Counted from the first letter of the stretch, positions 1 through 8,514 are shown. The stretch: 64,000 bases of DNA from LMUY01 sp964244585 (GCA_964244585.1 CAXTJM010000018.1:5086-69085), one strand, 5' to 3'. Numbers and translations: made by a program. The notes: generated by a model not told the origin, from the sequence alone.

Positions 1-132
1 CGGCGCGTCCTCCATCGTCTCCATCATGTCCTCCACGAGGCGGCGGATCTCAGGCGCCCCGGGGTCTGCAACCGGCTCCGCCCGTTGCAGCAGCACAGGG
101 TGGCCCATGCGGGCAATCTTCAGGATGGCCAT
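1..132 (-). CDS. def: Peptide deformylase, N-terminal part (3' end outside window)
   Basis: The 44 residues visible read MAILKIARMGHPVLL, then PEIRRLV and DMMETMEDAP, which is the typical start of peptide deformylase. This metalloenzyme removes the formyl group from the N-terminal methionine of new proteins. The catalytic motifs (GLAAPQ, EGCLS, HExxH) would lie beyond the window edge, so activity cannot be judged. The ATG at 132-130 gives the standard family N-terminus. The gene is divergent from rpsU, with 150 bases between the two starts. Confidence 0.85.
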   Translation of the reverse strand, partial: MAILKIARMGHPVLLQRAEPVADPGAPEIRRLVEDMMETMEDAP

Positions 133-163
133 GGCTCGTCCCTGACTGGGGTTGCGAAAGGCT

Positions 164-192
164 TTGGCGAGAGACAAAGGCCATGCTATAGC
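164..192 (+). promoter_or_regulatory. Predicted sigma-70 promoter of rpsU
   Basis: TTGGCG at 164-169 and TATAGC at 187-192 are separated by exactly 17 bases. This is a good housekeeping promoter arrangement, and it ends about 90 bases before the rpsU start. It is a sequence-pattern prediction only. Confidence 0.55.
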
Positions 193-282
193 GCCCGCTC
201 CGCAGTTTCATAGCTTGGCGGAAGCCCTTTATCACGTCCGCCGATGCAACTCGTCGGGCGCAGCCGCAGGAGAAGGCAGCGA

Positions 283-486
283 GTGCAGGTTCTGGTTCGT
301 GACAACAATGTCGATCAAGCGCTCAAGGCGCTCAAGAAGAAGATGCAGCGCGAAGGAATTTTTCGCGAGATGAAGCTGCGCCGGCATTTCGAGAAGCCGT
401 CCGAACGTCGCGCCCGCGAAGCTGCCGAGGCTGTGCGCCGCGCCCGCAAGATGGAGCGCAAGCGCCTGGAACGCGAGGGCTTCTAA
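283..486 (+). CDS. rpsU: 30S ribosomal protein S21
   Basis: A 67-residue basic protein with the S21 pattern: VQVLVRDNNV at the start, KALKKKMQREG in the middle, and an Arg/Lys-rich helical tail (RRARKMERKRLEREGF). S21 sits on the small-subunit platform near the anti-Shine-Dalgarno end of 16S rRNA and helps initiation. An in-frame ATG at 244 exists, but the GTG at 283 matches the family start and has AGGAGAAG at 268-275, so GTG is chosen. It is a single-gene unit next to the def gene. Confidence 0.93.
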   Translation: MQVLVRDNNVDQALKALKKKMQREGIFREMKLRRHFEKPSERRAREAAEAVRRARKMERKRLEREGF

Positions 487-547
487 CCAGCAGCCCTTCG
501 AAGCGAGGCATGGTCGCGAGCGGCCGTCGCCCGGCTTCGACAAGGGC

Positions 548-988
548 CTAGAATACGGCGACGCAGATAAGTCCGACAACCATCAGCGCGCCGCCGATGA
601 GCCGGCCAATACCGGCGGTGTGCTGCTCAAATCCCACCAGGCCGTAATTATCCAAGGCGATGGACGTTATAACGGCAGCCGACACCGTCAATCCCGTGAA
701 CAGGCCCGCCCCCAGCTGCCCCGGCGCGATCAGCATCGACAAGATATAAATCGCGCTGATTGCTCCGCCGCACCAGCCCCACCAGGGCACCTCGCGTAGC
801 TGACCCATCGTGATGGGCTTGCCGAAGATCAGCGCGCCTATGGCCAGGACGGCGATCGAGATTAGCGAGAACAGGATTGCGGCCCACCAAGGCCCGCCTA
901 ACGTCTTGGTCAGCTTCGCATTGGCGCCGGACTCGATGGAGGTAAGCGCCCCGGCGACGGCTACGAAGACATACAGGAGCGCTTTCAC
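548..988 (-). CDS. DMT-type small membrane transporter (DUF606/YdcZ family)
   Basis: A 146-residue, very hydrophobic protein with about five membrane segments: residues about 5-22, 33-54, 68-90, 94-112 and 128-146. It has the GA(L)TSIESGANAKL start and the PWWAA, PWWGWCGG and LDNYG motifs seen in DUF606/YdcZ proteins, which are half-size relatives of the drug/metabolite transporters and probably work as dimers. The substrate is unknown. It is convergent with rpsU and stands apart from the DUF3859 gene upstream. Confidence 0.8.
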   Translation of the reverse strand: MKALLYVFVAVAGALTSIESGANAKLTKTLGGPWWAAILFSLISIAVLAIGALIFGKPITMGQLREVPWWGWCGGAISAIYILSMLIAPGQLGAGLFTGLTVSAAVITSIALDNYGLVGFEQHTAGIGRLIGGALMVVGLICVAVF

Positions 989-1033
989 CCTGGCGGAACG
1001 TGTGGCCCGCCAGTCTGGTTCGCGCAGACCCTG

Positions 1034-1579
1034 TCAAGACGTCGGTACATCGCAACCATCATTCGGTGCATTCTGGCCCGGCTCCACCGTCACATCGAAG
1101 CTTGCCTCCGCCAGCACGCGCGGTCCCTGGCTGATGGTGAACGTCCATCGACCGGCGACGAGCGCCCAAGGCTCCTCCAGCGTGTATCCCGTATAGGACC
1201 AATGGCCTGCATCGACGCCGCCGATGTTGGTCTCCGTCGTGCTCGTACGCCCGTCGGGTAAGGTCCAAAGCGGATGCTGCAACTGGATCGTCACTGGCGC
1301 GACGTCGCCGGGCGGCAGGTTCGCCGCGCGGAATTCCAAGCCGAACTGCCGGCAGTAAACCCCGGTGACGTCGCTGCCGAGGTGTACGAAGCGGGGCGCG
1401 CGCACCGGAGTGCTGCCGACGACGTTGCCGGGCCGCGGCGGCTCCGCCGGTCCGGCCTCCTGCGCCACCACCTCCCCCAGCCGCCCAACCTGGAGCACCA
1501 ACGGGTCCGCCCGAGCCGGCAGCCCCGCGAGCAGGAACCCGGCGAGCAGCAGGCAACCGCTGTTCGACGCCGCCGCCAT
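1034..1579 (-). CDS. Secreted DUF3859-like protein
   Basis: 181 residues with an N-terminal signal peptide (hydrophobic LLLAGFLLAGLPARA, cleavage near residue 24). The rest resembles DUF3859 proteins: FGLEFRAANLPPGD, then HPLWTLPDGRT, GYTLEEPWALVAGRWTF and a closing LAEASFDVTV strand pattern, suggesting a small all-beta periplasmic domain of unknown role. It starts 3 bases after the stop of the MotB/OmpA-like gene, so it is probably the last gene of that operon and may act at the cell envelope with it. Family assignment is by remembered motif similarity. Confidence 0.6.
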   Translation of the reverse strand: MAAASNSGCLLLAGFLLAGLPARADPLVLQVGRLGEVVAQEAGPAEPPRPGNVVGSTPVRAPRFVHLGSDVTGVYCRQFGLEFRAANLPPGDVAPVTIQLQHPLWTLPDGRTSTTETNIGGVDAGHWSYTGYTLEEPWALVAGRWTFTISQGPRVLAEASFDVTVEPGQNAPNDGCDVPTS

Positions 1580-1582
1580 CGC

Positions 1583-2983
1583 TCAGCGATCCGTCAGTCG
1601 GAATTCGATCCGGCGGTTCTTGGCGTTTGCGTCGGGACCCTCCGTGCCGTCCAGCGGCTGGTATTCGGCAAACCCGGTAGCCGCCAGGTGAGTGGCTGGA
1701 ACCCCCTCGGCGATCAGCAGCTTGACCACGTTGATCGCGCGCTGGGACGACAGCTCCCAGTTGGAGGCGAACGCACCGCCGCGTTGAACCGGCAGCCGGT
1801 CCGCATGGCCGTCGACCCGCATGATCCAGGGCAGGCCGCTCGGGATCTCCGCCGCCACCTGCTTGATGGTGCCGGCAAGCGCGCCGATCTGGTCCTGGCC
1901 GGCCTGCGTCAGATCCGCGCTGCCGACGGGGAACAGCACCTCCGACTGGAACACGAACCGGTCACCCACGATCTGCACGCCGGGCTTGTTGGCCAGCACC
2001 TCGCGCAAACGGCCGAAGAACTCGCTGCGGTAGCGCTGCAACTCTTCCACCTTGGAGGCGAGCGCCGTGTTCAGGCGGGACCCGAGATTGGCGATCTGCA
2101 CGTCCTTCGCCTTGTCCGCCTGGTCGGACAGATCCAGAGCCGCGGACACCTGCGCCACCTGCGCCCGCAGCTGGGCGACCTGCTGGTTCATCAGCGCGAT
2201 CTGGGCGCGGGCGGAATCGGACAGCTTCTGCTCGTCGGCCAATTGCGCGGCCACCGCCGCGCGGGCTTGCTGCTCCGTGACGGATTTGGCTGCCGCCATC
2301 CGGGCCTGGGCCTCCAACTCGTCGCGCAGCGCGGTCAGCGCATTCACCTGGTCGGTCAGCTTGGCCAGGTCGGCCAGCTTCGCCTCCACCGTCGCCTTGT
2401 CCGCCGCGACCGTGCGATCCAACTCTGCCCTCGCCGCGGCGAGTTGCCGCTTGGCATCGGCCAGTTGAGCCGCCAGCCCGGCCGCATCCTGCCCGGCGGC
2501 GTCGCTGCGACTGGCGGCGGACGCCAGTTGCTGCTGAAGCAACTGGTTGCGCGCGGCACTCCCCTGGCCCTGGGCGGAGGCATCGGCCAGCTGCGCGGCG
2601 AGCCGGGTCCGCTCGGCCTGCAGGGAATCCCGTTGGGCTGCCGCGTCCGCCAGTTGCTGGTGCAACGTCGACACTTGCGCGTCAAGCTGGTCGCGTGCGC
2701 TGCCCGCCGCCTTTACCTCGGCCGTCAGGCTGGCGACGGAGGCCTGCAACTCGCTGCCCCGGCCGCGTTCCAGGGACAGCATGTCGGTGAGTTCCGCCAT
2801 TTGCCGGTTCAGCCGGTCGAGCGCCCGGTCCTTGCCGGAGAGCGCCACCGACAGGAACGCCTGCGCCAGCACGAAGACCAGCAAGACGAAGATGATGACC
2901 ATCAGCAGCGTGGACAGCGCGTCTACGTAGCCGGGCCAAGGGTTCAGCGCCTCCCCGCCGCCGCCGCGCCTGCGCAGGCTCAT
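1583..2983 (-). CDS. MotB/OmpA-like peptidoglycan-binding protein with long coiled coil
   Basis: 466 residues. There is a short cytoplasmic tail and a single membrane helix at about 20-45 (PGYVDALSTLLMVIIFVLL) with Asp21 at its start, where MotB and ExbD carry their proton-binding Asp. A long Ala/Gln/Leu-rich coiled coil follows (about 50-330). The C-terminal OmpA/MotB domain (about 340-466) has VDGHADRLPV, NWELSSQRAINVV and NRRIEFRL. It overlaps the upstream TolQ/MotA-like gene by ATGA. Known biology: such pairs form ion-driven channel complexes anchored to peptidoglycan. Inference: this is a non-flagellar energy-transducing unit of the envelope. No flagellar genes are nearby. Confidence 0.8.
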   Translation of the reverse strand: MSLRRRGGGGEALNPWPGYVDALSTLLMVIIFVLLVFVLAQAFLSVALSGKDRALDRLNRQMAELTDMLSLERGRGSELQASVASLTAEVKAAGSARDQLDAQVSTLHQQLADAAAQRDSLQAERTRLAAQLADASAQGQGSAARNQLLQQQLASAASRSDAAGQDAAGLAAQLADAKRQLAAARAELDRTVAADKATVEAKLADLAKLTDQVNALTALRDELEAQARMAAAKSVTEQQARAAVAAQLADEQKLSDSARAQIALMNQQVAQLRAQVAQVSAALDLSDQADKAKDVQIANLGSRLNTALASKVEELQRYRSEFFGRLREVLANKPGVQIVGDRFVFQSEVLFPVGSADLTQAGQDQIGALAGTIKQVAAEIPSGLPWIMRVDGHADRLPVQRGGAFASNWELSSQRAINVVKLLIAEGVPATHLAATGFAEYQPLDGTEGPDANAKNRRIEFRLTDR

Positions 2984-4113
2984 GGCGGCTTGGCGGCCAT
3001 GCCGGCAATGGTGCGCGTCAGCACGCGGATCTCGTTGCGCAGATCCGCGGTGGTCTGGGCGCGGCCTTGTTCCATTTCGCCCGCCAGCCGGCTGAGGAAC
3101 GCCTCGATATTGCGCAGGTGTCCGCGCGACTGGTCATCGCCCCCCCGCTCGCCCAACCGCTGCAGGGCCGGGGCGAGGGTGGACTGCGTCTCCGCGATCC
3201 GCAGCATCAATTGCTGATTGGTGCGCATCGAATCCGCCAATTGGCCGATGCGCTCGCCCAACGCGGTGATCGCCTGGTTCGCCTGCACCCGCCCCTCTTC
3301 GCCGCGCACCAGGATGCGCTGGAGGTTCTCCATGTTCTCCGCCGTCTGCTCCAGCAACGCCTGCACGTAGACCGGGACCGACGCCTCCCCCTCGCCGCCC
3401 AGCACGCCGGATGACAGGCGCGTCAAGCCGGCCAGCCACTCCTCCAACTCGTTGAAGAAGCGGTTCTGCGCTTGCCCGGCCGTGAGGTCGAGGAAGCCCA
3501 GCACCAGGGCGCCGGCCAGGCCAAGCATGGAGGAGGAAAACGCCGTTCCCATGCCGGTCAGCGGCTTCGACAGGCCGCTCTTGAGCTGCTCGAACAACGC
3601 GTTGATGTCGCCGGAGCCGACCGACATGCCGTTGATGACCGCCGCCACCGCGCCGACCGTCAGCAGCAGGCCCCAGAACGTGCCCAGCAGCCCCAGGAAG
3701 ATCAGCAGCCCGGTCATGTAGCGCGACAGCTCACGGCTTTCGTCCAGGCGGCTGGCGAGGCTGTCGAGCAGCGAGCGCATCGCCGGCGCCGAGAGCGTGA
3801 AGCGGTCCGTCCCCTTGGTCGAGCGCTGCGCCATCATGGAAGCCATCGGCGCCAGCAACACCGGCGGCGGCAACCCGGCCAGGCGGGCGCGCGACTGCTG
3901 GAACGTCTCCACCCAGCGCACTTCCGGCGCCAGCCGGATCACCTGGCGCAGGTTCCAGCCGATGCCCAGGAACAGCACCAGCAGGATCAGCGCGTTGAGT
4001 AACGGGTTGCTCTCGAACGCGACGAGCAAAGCGCCGGACAGGACCCCCGCCACCACGGCCACCGCCAGCAGGAACGCCACCATGCGGACCAGATAGGTGG
4101 CAGGGCGCGTCAT
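2980..4113 (-). CDS. MotA/TolQ/ExbB-like proton channel subunit
   Basis: 377 residues from the ATG at 4113. Two membrane helices lie near the N-terminus (about 8-33 and 37-55), then a loop of about 75 residues. The TolQ/MotA core helices follow: YMTGLLIFLGLLGTFWGLL (132-160) and GMGTAFSSSMLGLAGALVLGF (187-208), with the conserved G-T-A-F/S-S pattern. A cytoplasmic helical tail (215-377) is predicted. It lies 1 base after the OmpA-like gene and overlaps the MotB-like gene, so the three are co-expressed. Probably the ring subunit of an ion-driven envelope complex; the cargo is unknown. In frame, the sequence extends 32 codons upstream, but that part is not family-like. Confidence 0.78.
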   Translation of the reverse strand: MTRPATYLVRMVAFLLAVAVVAGVLSGALLVAFESNPLLNALILLVLFLGIGWNLRQVIRLAPEVRWVETFQQSRARLAGLPPPVLLAPMASMMAQRSTKGTDRFTLSAPAMRSLLDSLASRLDESRELSRYMTGLLIFLGLLGTFWGLLLTVGAVAAVINGMSVGSGDINALFEQLKSGLSKPLTGMGTAFSSSMLGLAGALVLGFLDLTAGQAQNRFFNELEEWLAGLTRLSSGVLGGEGEASVPVYVQALLEQTAENMENLQRILVRGEEGRVQANQAITALGERIGQLADSMRTNQQLMLRIAETQSTLAPALQRLGERGGDDQSRGHLRNIEAFLSRLAGEMEQGRAQTTADLRNEIRVLTRTIAGMAAKPP

Positions 4114-4114
4114 C

Positions 4115-4849
4115 TCAGGGGGTCGCTGCCGGGGTGGTGGCGAGCAGCAGGTCCACCCGGTCGGACGGCGCGTCACTCCCCGCCGGGCCGGGCGAGGCGC
4201 CGAGCGCACGGGGGTAGATCCGGGTCGAGACGATGCCGTCGCTGATCAGGATCGCGCGTATGGCAAGCGCGCGCGCCAGGGACAGCCGGCGCGGGGTGGA
4301 GGGATCATCCGGCACCCCGGCGGCGAAGGCATAGACGTTGAGGTCGGTCCCCGGCTCCGCTTTCACCGTGTCCGCGAAGCTGCGGACGGCGCCTTCCGTA
4401 GACCCACTCATGTCGGCGACCCCGGCGCCGAAGGTGACGCGGATGCCGCCCTTGATCTGCGACACGTCGCCCGGGGCGTTCGGAACGATCGGCACGGGCG
4501 GCGGCGGCGCTACCGGGCGGGCCGGCGGCACGACCGGCGGCGGCAGCGCCGCGCCCGATGGCGGCGCCGCCGGCACGGTGGGCGGCAGGCCCGGACGCAG
4601 GTTGGCGGTGTGCGGACTGGACGGCGCTGCCCGGGCCGGTGCGGCCGGATGCACCGGATGGGCGGGATGACGCGGCTGCGGCCGTGCGCCAGGCTTCGCA
4701 GGCGCCGCCGCGGCGTGGGCAGGAGGCGACGCGGGCTGCAAACGATCCAGCGCACCATTGTTCACGCTCACCTGAGCGAACGCGGTGCCCGGAAGCAGGA
4801 GGGCGGCGAGCAGGGCTGGGCGGGTCACTCGCGGATGATACCCCGCCAT
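4115..4849 (-). CDS. Proline-rich periplasmic OmpA-like protein
   Basis: 244 residues from the ATG at 4849; a GTG at 4828 would also keep the signal peptide. The signal sequence ALLAALLLPGTAFAQ is followed by a Pro/Ala/His-rich low-complexity linker (about 35-125). The C-terminal domain, with DLNVYAFAAGVPDD, RRLSLARALAIRAILISDGI and RIYPRALG, follows an OmpA-like fold but lacks a perfect peptidoglycan-binding NxxLSxxRA motif (it has RRLSLARA). It lies 28 bases after suhB and 1 base before the TolQ/MotA-like gene, suggesting a periplasmic partner of that complex. Confidence 0.65.
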   Translation of the reverse strand: MAGYHPRVTRPALLAALLLPGTAFAQVSVNNGALDRLQPASPPAHAAAAPAKPGARPQPRHPAHPVHPAAPARAAPSSPHTANLRPGLPPTVPAAPPSGAALPPPVVPPARPVAPPPPVPIVPNAPGDVSQIKGGIRVTFGAGVADMSGSTEGAVRSFADTVKAEPGTDLNVYAFAAGVPDDPSTPRRLSLARALAIRAILISDGIVSTRIYPRALGASPGPAGSDAPSDRVDLLLATTPAATP

Positions 4850-4877
4850 GCGGAAGCCAGCTACCCGGGCCAACGGG

Positions 4878-5717
4878 TCAGGCTGCGCGTGAGGCGGCGA
4901 CGCCCTCGGCCACCACCTCCAGCAGCTTGGGGTGCAGATGCGGGTTGGCGGCGACGATGTCGATCCCAGCCACGTCCATGACGAGGTCGCCGCCCGCCGT
5001 GTCGGTGGCGTAGCCGCCCGCCTCGCGCACGATCAATGCCCCCGCAGCCACGTCCCACGGCTTGGGTCCCAGTTCCCAATACCCGTCATAGCGGCCGGCC
5101 GCGACCCAGGCGAGGTCCAGCGCCGCCGCCCCGAAGCGGCGGATGCCGGCCACGACCGGCATCAGCGTGCCGAGCGTCCGTGCGAAGGCCAGGCGGCGCG
5201 CGGCGGGAACGGCAGCGAACGGGATGCCGGTGGCGAACAGCGCATCCTTGATCTCCCGCCGGCCGGAAACGCGGAGCCGGCGCTCGTTCAAGAAGGCGCC
5301 GACACCCTTCTCGGCCCAGAACATCTCGTCGTTCACCGGGTTGTAGATGCAGCCGGCCACGATCTCGCTGCCGGCATCGCTGCGGCGCTCCAGCGCCACG
5401 CTGATGCACCAATGCGGCACGCCGTGCAGGTAATTGGTGGTTCCGTCCAGCGGGTCGACGATCCAGCGCCACGTCCAGTTGGCGCTGCCTACCATGCCGC
5501 CTTCCTCCAGCAGGAAAGCATAACCCGGGCGGGCGCGCTCCAACTCGGTGCGGATGGTCTGTTCGGCGCGAAGGTCGGCTTGGCTGACGAAGTCGCCCGG
5601 CCCCTTCACGCTGACCTGAAGCTGCTCCACCTCCGCGAAGTCGCGCACCAGGCGGCGCGATGCCTTCTGCACGGCGTTCTGCATCACCGTCATGTGGGGG
5701 GAGAGTTGCAGGGCCAT
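4878..5717 (-). CDS. suhB: Inositol monophosphatase family protein (SuhB type)
   Basis: 279 residues. Metal and phosphate ligands of the Mg-dependent, Li-sensitive phosphatase family are in place: E71-E72, D88-P-L-D91-G-T (IVDPLDGTTNYLHG) and D222 (PWDVAAG). The usual reaction is hydrolysis of myo-inositol-1-phosphate; bacterial SuhB also has an rRNA-maturation role in E. coli, which cannot be read from sequence. The ATG at 5717 is chosen because it lies 4 bases after the efp stop. An upstream in-frame extension runs into efp. Confidence 0.85.
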   Translation of the reverse strand: MALQLSPHMTVMQNAVQKASRRLVRDFAEVEQLQVSVKGPGDFVSQADLRAEQTIRTELERARPGYAFLLEEGGMVGSANWTWRWIVDPLDGTTNYLHGVPHWCISVALERRSDAGSEIVAGCIYNPVNDEMFWAEKGVGAFLNERRLRVSGRREIKDALFATGIPFAAVPAARRLAFARTLGTLMPVVAGIRRFGAAALDLAWVAAGRYDGYWELGPKPWDVAAGALIVREAGGYATDTAGGDLVMDVAGIDIVAANPHLHPKLLEVVAEGVAASRAA

Positions 5718-5721
5718 GCCG

Positions 5722-6288
5722 CTAGCCCTTCGAGCGCTCCACGTAGCTGCCATCCTCGGTCTTCACCACGATGCGCTCCCCCGTCTCGATGAAGGGCGGC
5801 ACCAGGGTCTTCACCCCGTTCGACAGCTTGGCGGGCTTGTAGGAGCTGGCGGCAGTCTGCCCCTTCACCACCGGGTCGGCTTCCTCGACGGTGAGGATCA
5901 CGGTGGCGGGCAGGTGGATGCCGACCGGCTCGCCTTCGACCGTATCGACCTCGACCTCCATGTTGTCCTGCAGGAAGGCGACCTGGCTGCCGAGGATCTC
6001 GGCCGGGATCATCGCCTGCTCGAACGTCTCGGGGTCCATAAGGACCAGGTTGTCGCCGTCGGTGTAGGAATAGGTGTAGTCCTTGGTGTCGGTCATCAGC
6101 CGCTCGACCGTATCGGCGGTGCGCCACCGCTCGTTGGTCTTGTTGCCGGTCTTCATGTTGCGCATCTCGACCTGGATGAACGCGCCACCCTTGCCCGGCG
6201 TGATGATCTGCTGCTTGAGCACGGTCCAGCGATTGCCGTCGTGCTCGATCACCTGGCCGGCGCGGATCAGGTTGGCCTGCTGCTTCAT
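5722..6288 (-). CDS. efp: Elongation factor P
   Basis: 188 residues, the normal length, with the three beta-barrel domains of EF-P. It rescues ribosomes stalled on polyproline. The tip of domain I reads TPGKGGAF, with Lys33 at the place that is beta-lysylated by EpmA after EpmB action. Neighbouring epmB (38 bases upstream, same strand) and epmA (divergent) indicate that this modification is used. Domain III ends with VPPFIETGERIVV and KTEDGSYVER. Confidence 0.97.
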   Translation of the reverse strand: MKQQANLIRAGQVIEHDGNRWTVLKQQIITPGKGGAFIQVEMRNMKTGNKTNERWRTADTVERLMTDTKDYTYSYTDGDNLVLMDPETFEQAMIPAEILGSQVAFLQDNMEVEVDTVEGEPVGIHLPATVILTVEEADPVVKGQTAASSYKPAKLSNGVKTLVPPFIETGERIVVKTEDGSYVERSKG

Positions 6289-6326
6289 GGTCTCTCGGGC
6301 TCTTGCGGGGTTCGAAGCGCGGAGGT

Positions 6327-7370
6327 CTACAAGGTGCCAGCCGGTGCGGCAAGCACATGGCGCCCGCCCGCAGGGTCGCGCACGACGTGACCGTCCAGGT
6401 AATCGGGCCCGACCGGGACCTTGCCATGGCCGCCCGGGATGTCCAGCACGTAGGTGGGCCAGGCCAGCCCGGTCACCCGCCCGCGCAGGGCTGCCAGCAA
6501 CGCACGGCCTTCCGCGAGCGGCACGTGGAAGCGCGCCGTGCCGGGCGCCGGGTCGAGCTGGTGCAGGTAGTATGGCTTGACGCGGGCGGCGAGCATGGCG
6601 CGGAACAGGGCTTCCAACGCGGGCGCCGAATCGTTCACCCCGCGTAGCAGCACGGATTGGCCCAGCAGCGGCACGCCGCGCCGGGTGACGGCATGCAGCG
6701 CCGCTATCGCCGCCGGCGTGAATTCCCGCGCGTGATTGGCATGAACCACCAGCCAAAGCGGCTTGTCCGTCTCCAGCACCGGCGTCACGGCCTGCAATTG
6801 CGCCGGATCGGCCACCGGCACGCGCGTATGGATGCGCAAGATCTGGATATGCGGGATCGCGTCCAGCGCCTTGAGGATGCCGCCGAGCCGTCGAGGCGAC
6901 AGCAGCAGCGGATCGCCGCCCGTCAGGATGATCTCGGTGATGGCCGGGCGCGCCCGCAGCCAATCCAGCGCACCGGCAAGCTGCGCGTCGGACAGCAGGC
7001 CGCCCGCGGGACCGACATGCTCGCGGCGGAAACAGAACCGGCAATACACCGGGCAAACCAGCAGCGGCTTCAGCAAAGCGCGGTCGGCATAGCGGTGCAC
7101 GATGCCCGGCACGGGGGACAGCGCGTCATCCCCGATCGGGTCGGCCCGCTCATGCGGCGCGGTTCGCAGCTCGTCCGGATGCGGGATGAACTGGCGGCCG
7201 ATCGGATCGTCCGGATCGGCGATCAGCGCGGCCAGCGTTGGCGGCACCGCGACGGCGTAGCGCTCCCCCACCCGGTCCAGCACCGCCCGGTGCTCGGCCG
7301 GCACCAACCCGGCGGCAACCAGGGCGGCTGCGTCACGCAGCGTGTGGGCAGGAAGGGCGCCATCCGGCAT
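6327..7370 (-). CDS. epmB: EF-P (R)-beta-lysine pathway aminomutase (EpmB / lysine 2,3-aminomutase-like)
   Basis: 347 residues. The radical SAM cluster C106-P-V-Y-C110-R-F-C113-FRR, the ILTGGDPL motif and the PYYLHQLD stretch are those of the lysine 2,3-aminomutase family. The PLP-binding Lys of full aminomutases is expected in the C-terminal part, but I cannot assign it with certainty. The short form next to efp and epmA supports EpmB, which makes (R)-beta-lysine for EF-P. A longer start at 7400 (ATG, with AGGA about 10 bases upstream) would overlap the epmA start by 2 bases. It is the first gene of the minus-strand operon. Confidence 0.85.
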   Translation of the reverse strand: MPDGALPAHTLRDAAALVAAGLVPAEHRAVLDRVGERYAVAVPPTLAALIADPDDPIGRQFIPHPDELRTAPHERADPIGDDALSPVPGIVHRYADRALLKPLLVCPVYCRFCFRREHVGPAGGLLSDAQLAGALDWLRARPAITEIILTGGDPLLLSPRRLGGILKALDAIPHIQILRIHTRVPVADPAQLQAVTPVLETDKPLWLVVHANHAREFTPAAIAALHAVTRRGVPLLGQSVLLRGVNDSAPALEALFRAMLAARVKPYYLHQLDPAPGTARFHVPLAEGRALLAALRGRVTGLAWPTYVLDIPGGHGKVPVGPDYLDGHVVRDPAGGRHVLAAPAGTL

Positions 7371-7398
7371 GGTGGCGGCGTGTAGTCCCGGAGCCTGC

Positions 7399-8400
7399 AT
7401 GCCGCAACCATCCTGGCATCCCGACCAGTTCGGCGCCCGCCTGCCCTTTCTGCGCCGGCGCGCCCGATTGGCCCAGGCGACGCGCGCCTTCTTCGACGCG
7501 CGCGGCTATATGGAGGTGGAGACGCCCTATGCCGTGCCCGTGCCTGGCGAGGACGTGCATCTGCGTGCCTTCCGCACCGAGCAGGTGGGCACTGACGGCG
7601 CCCGCACCCCGCTCTGGCTGCACACCAGTCCGGAATTCGCCATGAAGACGCTGCTGGTGGCGGGCGCCGGCCCGATCTTCCAGCTCGCCCGGGTCTGGCG
7701 CAACGAGGAAGGCAGCGACACCCATGCCGCCGAATTCACCATGCTGGAATGGTATCGCCCCGGCGCGTCGCTCGCGGCGCTGATGGACGAGACGGAAGCC
7801 CTGCTCCGTGCCGTCCTGCCGCCGGTGGTGCAATGCCGCGGCATCCAGACCGCCCTCGCCCCGTTCGAACGGCTGAGCATGGCCGAGGCGTTCGCGCGCT
7901 GGGCCGGCGTGGATGTCCTGGGTACCGCCGGCGACGCCGGGGCACTGGCCGGGCAGGCCGGCATCCGGTTGCGGGATGGCGAGACCTGGGAGGATCTGTT
8001 CTTCCGTCTGCTGCTGGACCGGGTGGAGCCGCATCTGGGCCGGACCACGCCCACCTTCCTGACCCAGTGGCCCGCCGAACAGGCTGCCCTTGCCCGCCGC
8101 GACCCGGACGAGCCGCGGGCGGCGCTGCGGTTCGAGCTGTTCGTCTGCGGCATGGAGCTGGCGAACGCGTTCGAGGAACTGACCGACGCGGCGGAGCAAC
8201 GCGCCCGCTTCGCCGCCGACCGTGCGCGGCGGGAGGCGCTGTACGGCAGCGAGTGGGAAACGGACGAGCGCTTTCTCGCGGCGTTGGCGCATGGCATGCC
8301 GCCGGCAAGCGGCATCGCCCTGGGTTTCGACCGCCTGGCGATGCTTGCGGCGGGGGCGGATCGGATCGAGCAGGTGACGTGGCTGCAGCCTGGTTGCTAG
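7399..8400 (+). CDS. epmA: EF-P lysine lysyltransferase EpmA (GenX/PoxA)
   Basis: 333 residues: a class II lysyl-tRNA synthetase catalytic core without the anticodon-binding domain, as in EpmA. Motif 2 is RVWRNEEGSDTHAAEFTMLEW and motif 3 is GIALGFDRLAML, with HTSPEFAMK before them. It attaches beta-lysine to Lys33 of EF-P. The ATG at 7399 gives the family-like start MPQPSWHPDQF. It is head-to-head with epmB, 28 bases apart, so the two probably share a regulatory gap. Confidence 0.92.
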   Translation: MPQPSWHPDQFGARLPFLRRRARLAQATRAFFDARGYMEVETPYAVPVPGEDVHLRAFRTEQVGTDGARTPLWLHTSPEFAMKTLLVAGAGPIFQLARVWRNEEGSDTHAAEFTMLEWYRPGASLAALMDETEALLRAVLPPVVQCRGIQTALAPFERLSMAEAFARWAGVDVLGTAGDAGALAGQAGIRLRDGETWEDLFFRLLLDRVEPHLGRTTPTFLTQWPAEQAALARRDPDEPRAALRFELFVCGMELANAFEELTDAAEQRARFAADRARREALYGSEWETDERFLAALAHGMPPASGIALGFDRLAMLAAGADRIEQVTWLQPGC

Positions 8401-8514
8401 CGCATCTGAAGGGCAGAGCCCCGGATTTGCCGGCTCATCCCGGCCGCGTTGGCTCCCCCAGCCCGCGCATTGACCGAGTTGGAGGACGTCCCTATTCAAT
8501 CCGTTGCGGCCGGT

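Noticed and set aside
1274..3217. A 647-codon open frame on the plus strand
   Set aside because: Antisense to the MotB-like and DUF3859 genes; low-complexity Arg/Gln/Leu product with no family signal.
1583..4849. Zorya-type anti-phage system
   Set aside because: The TolQ/MotB-like pair recalls ZorA/ZorB, but no ZorC, ZorD or ZorE-like gene is near, and the operon context is housekeeping.
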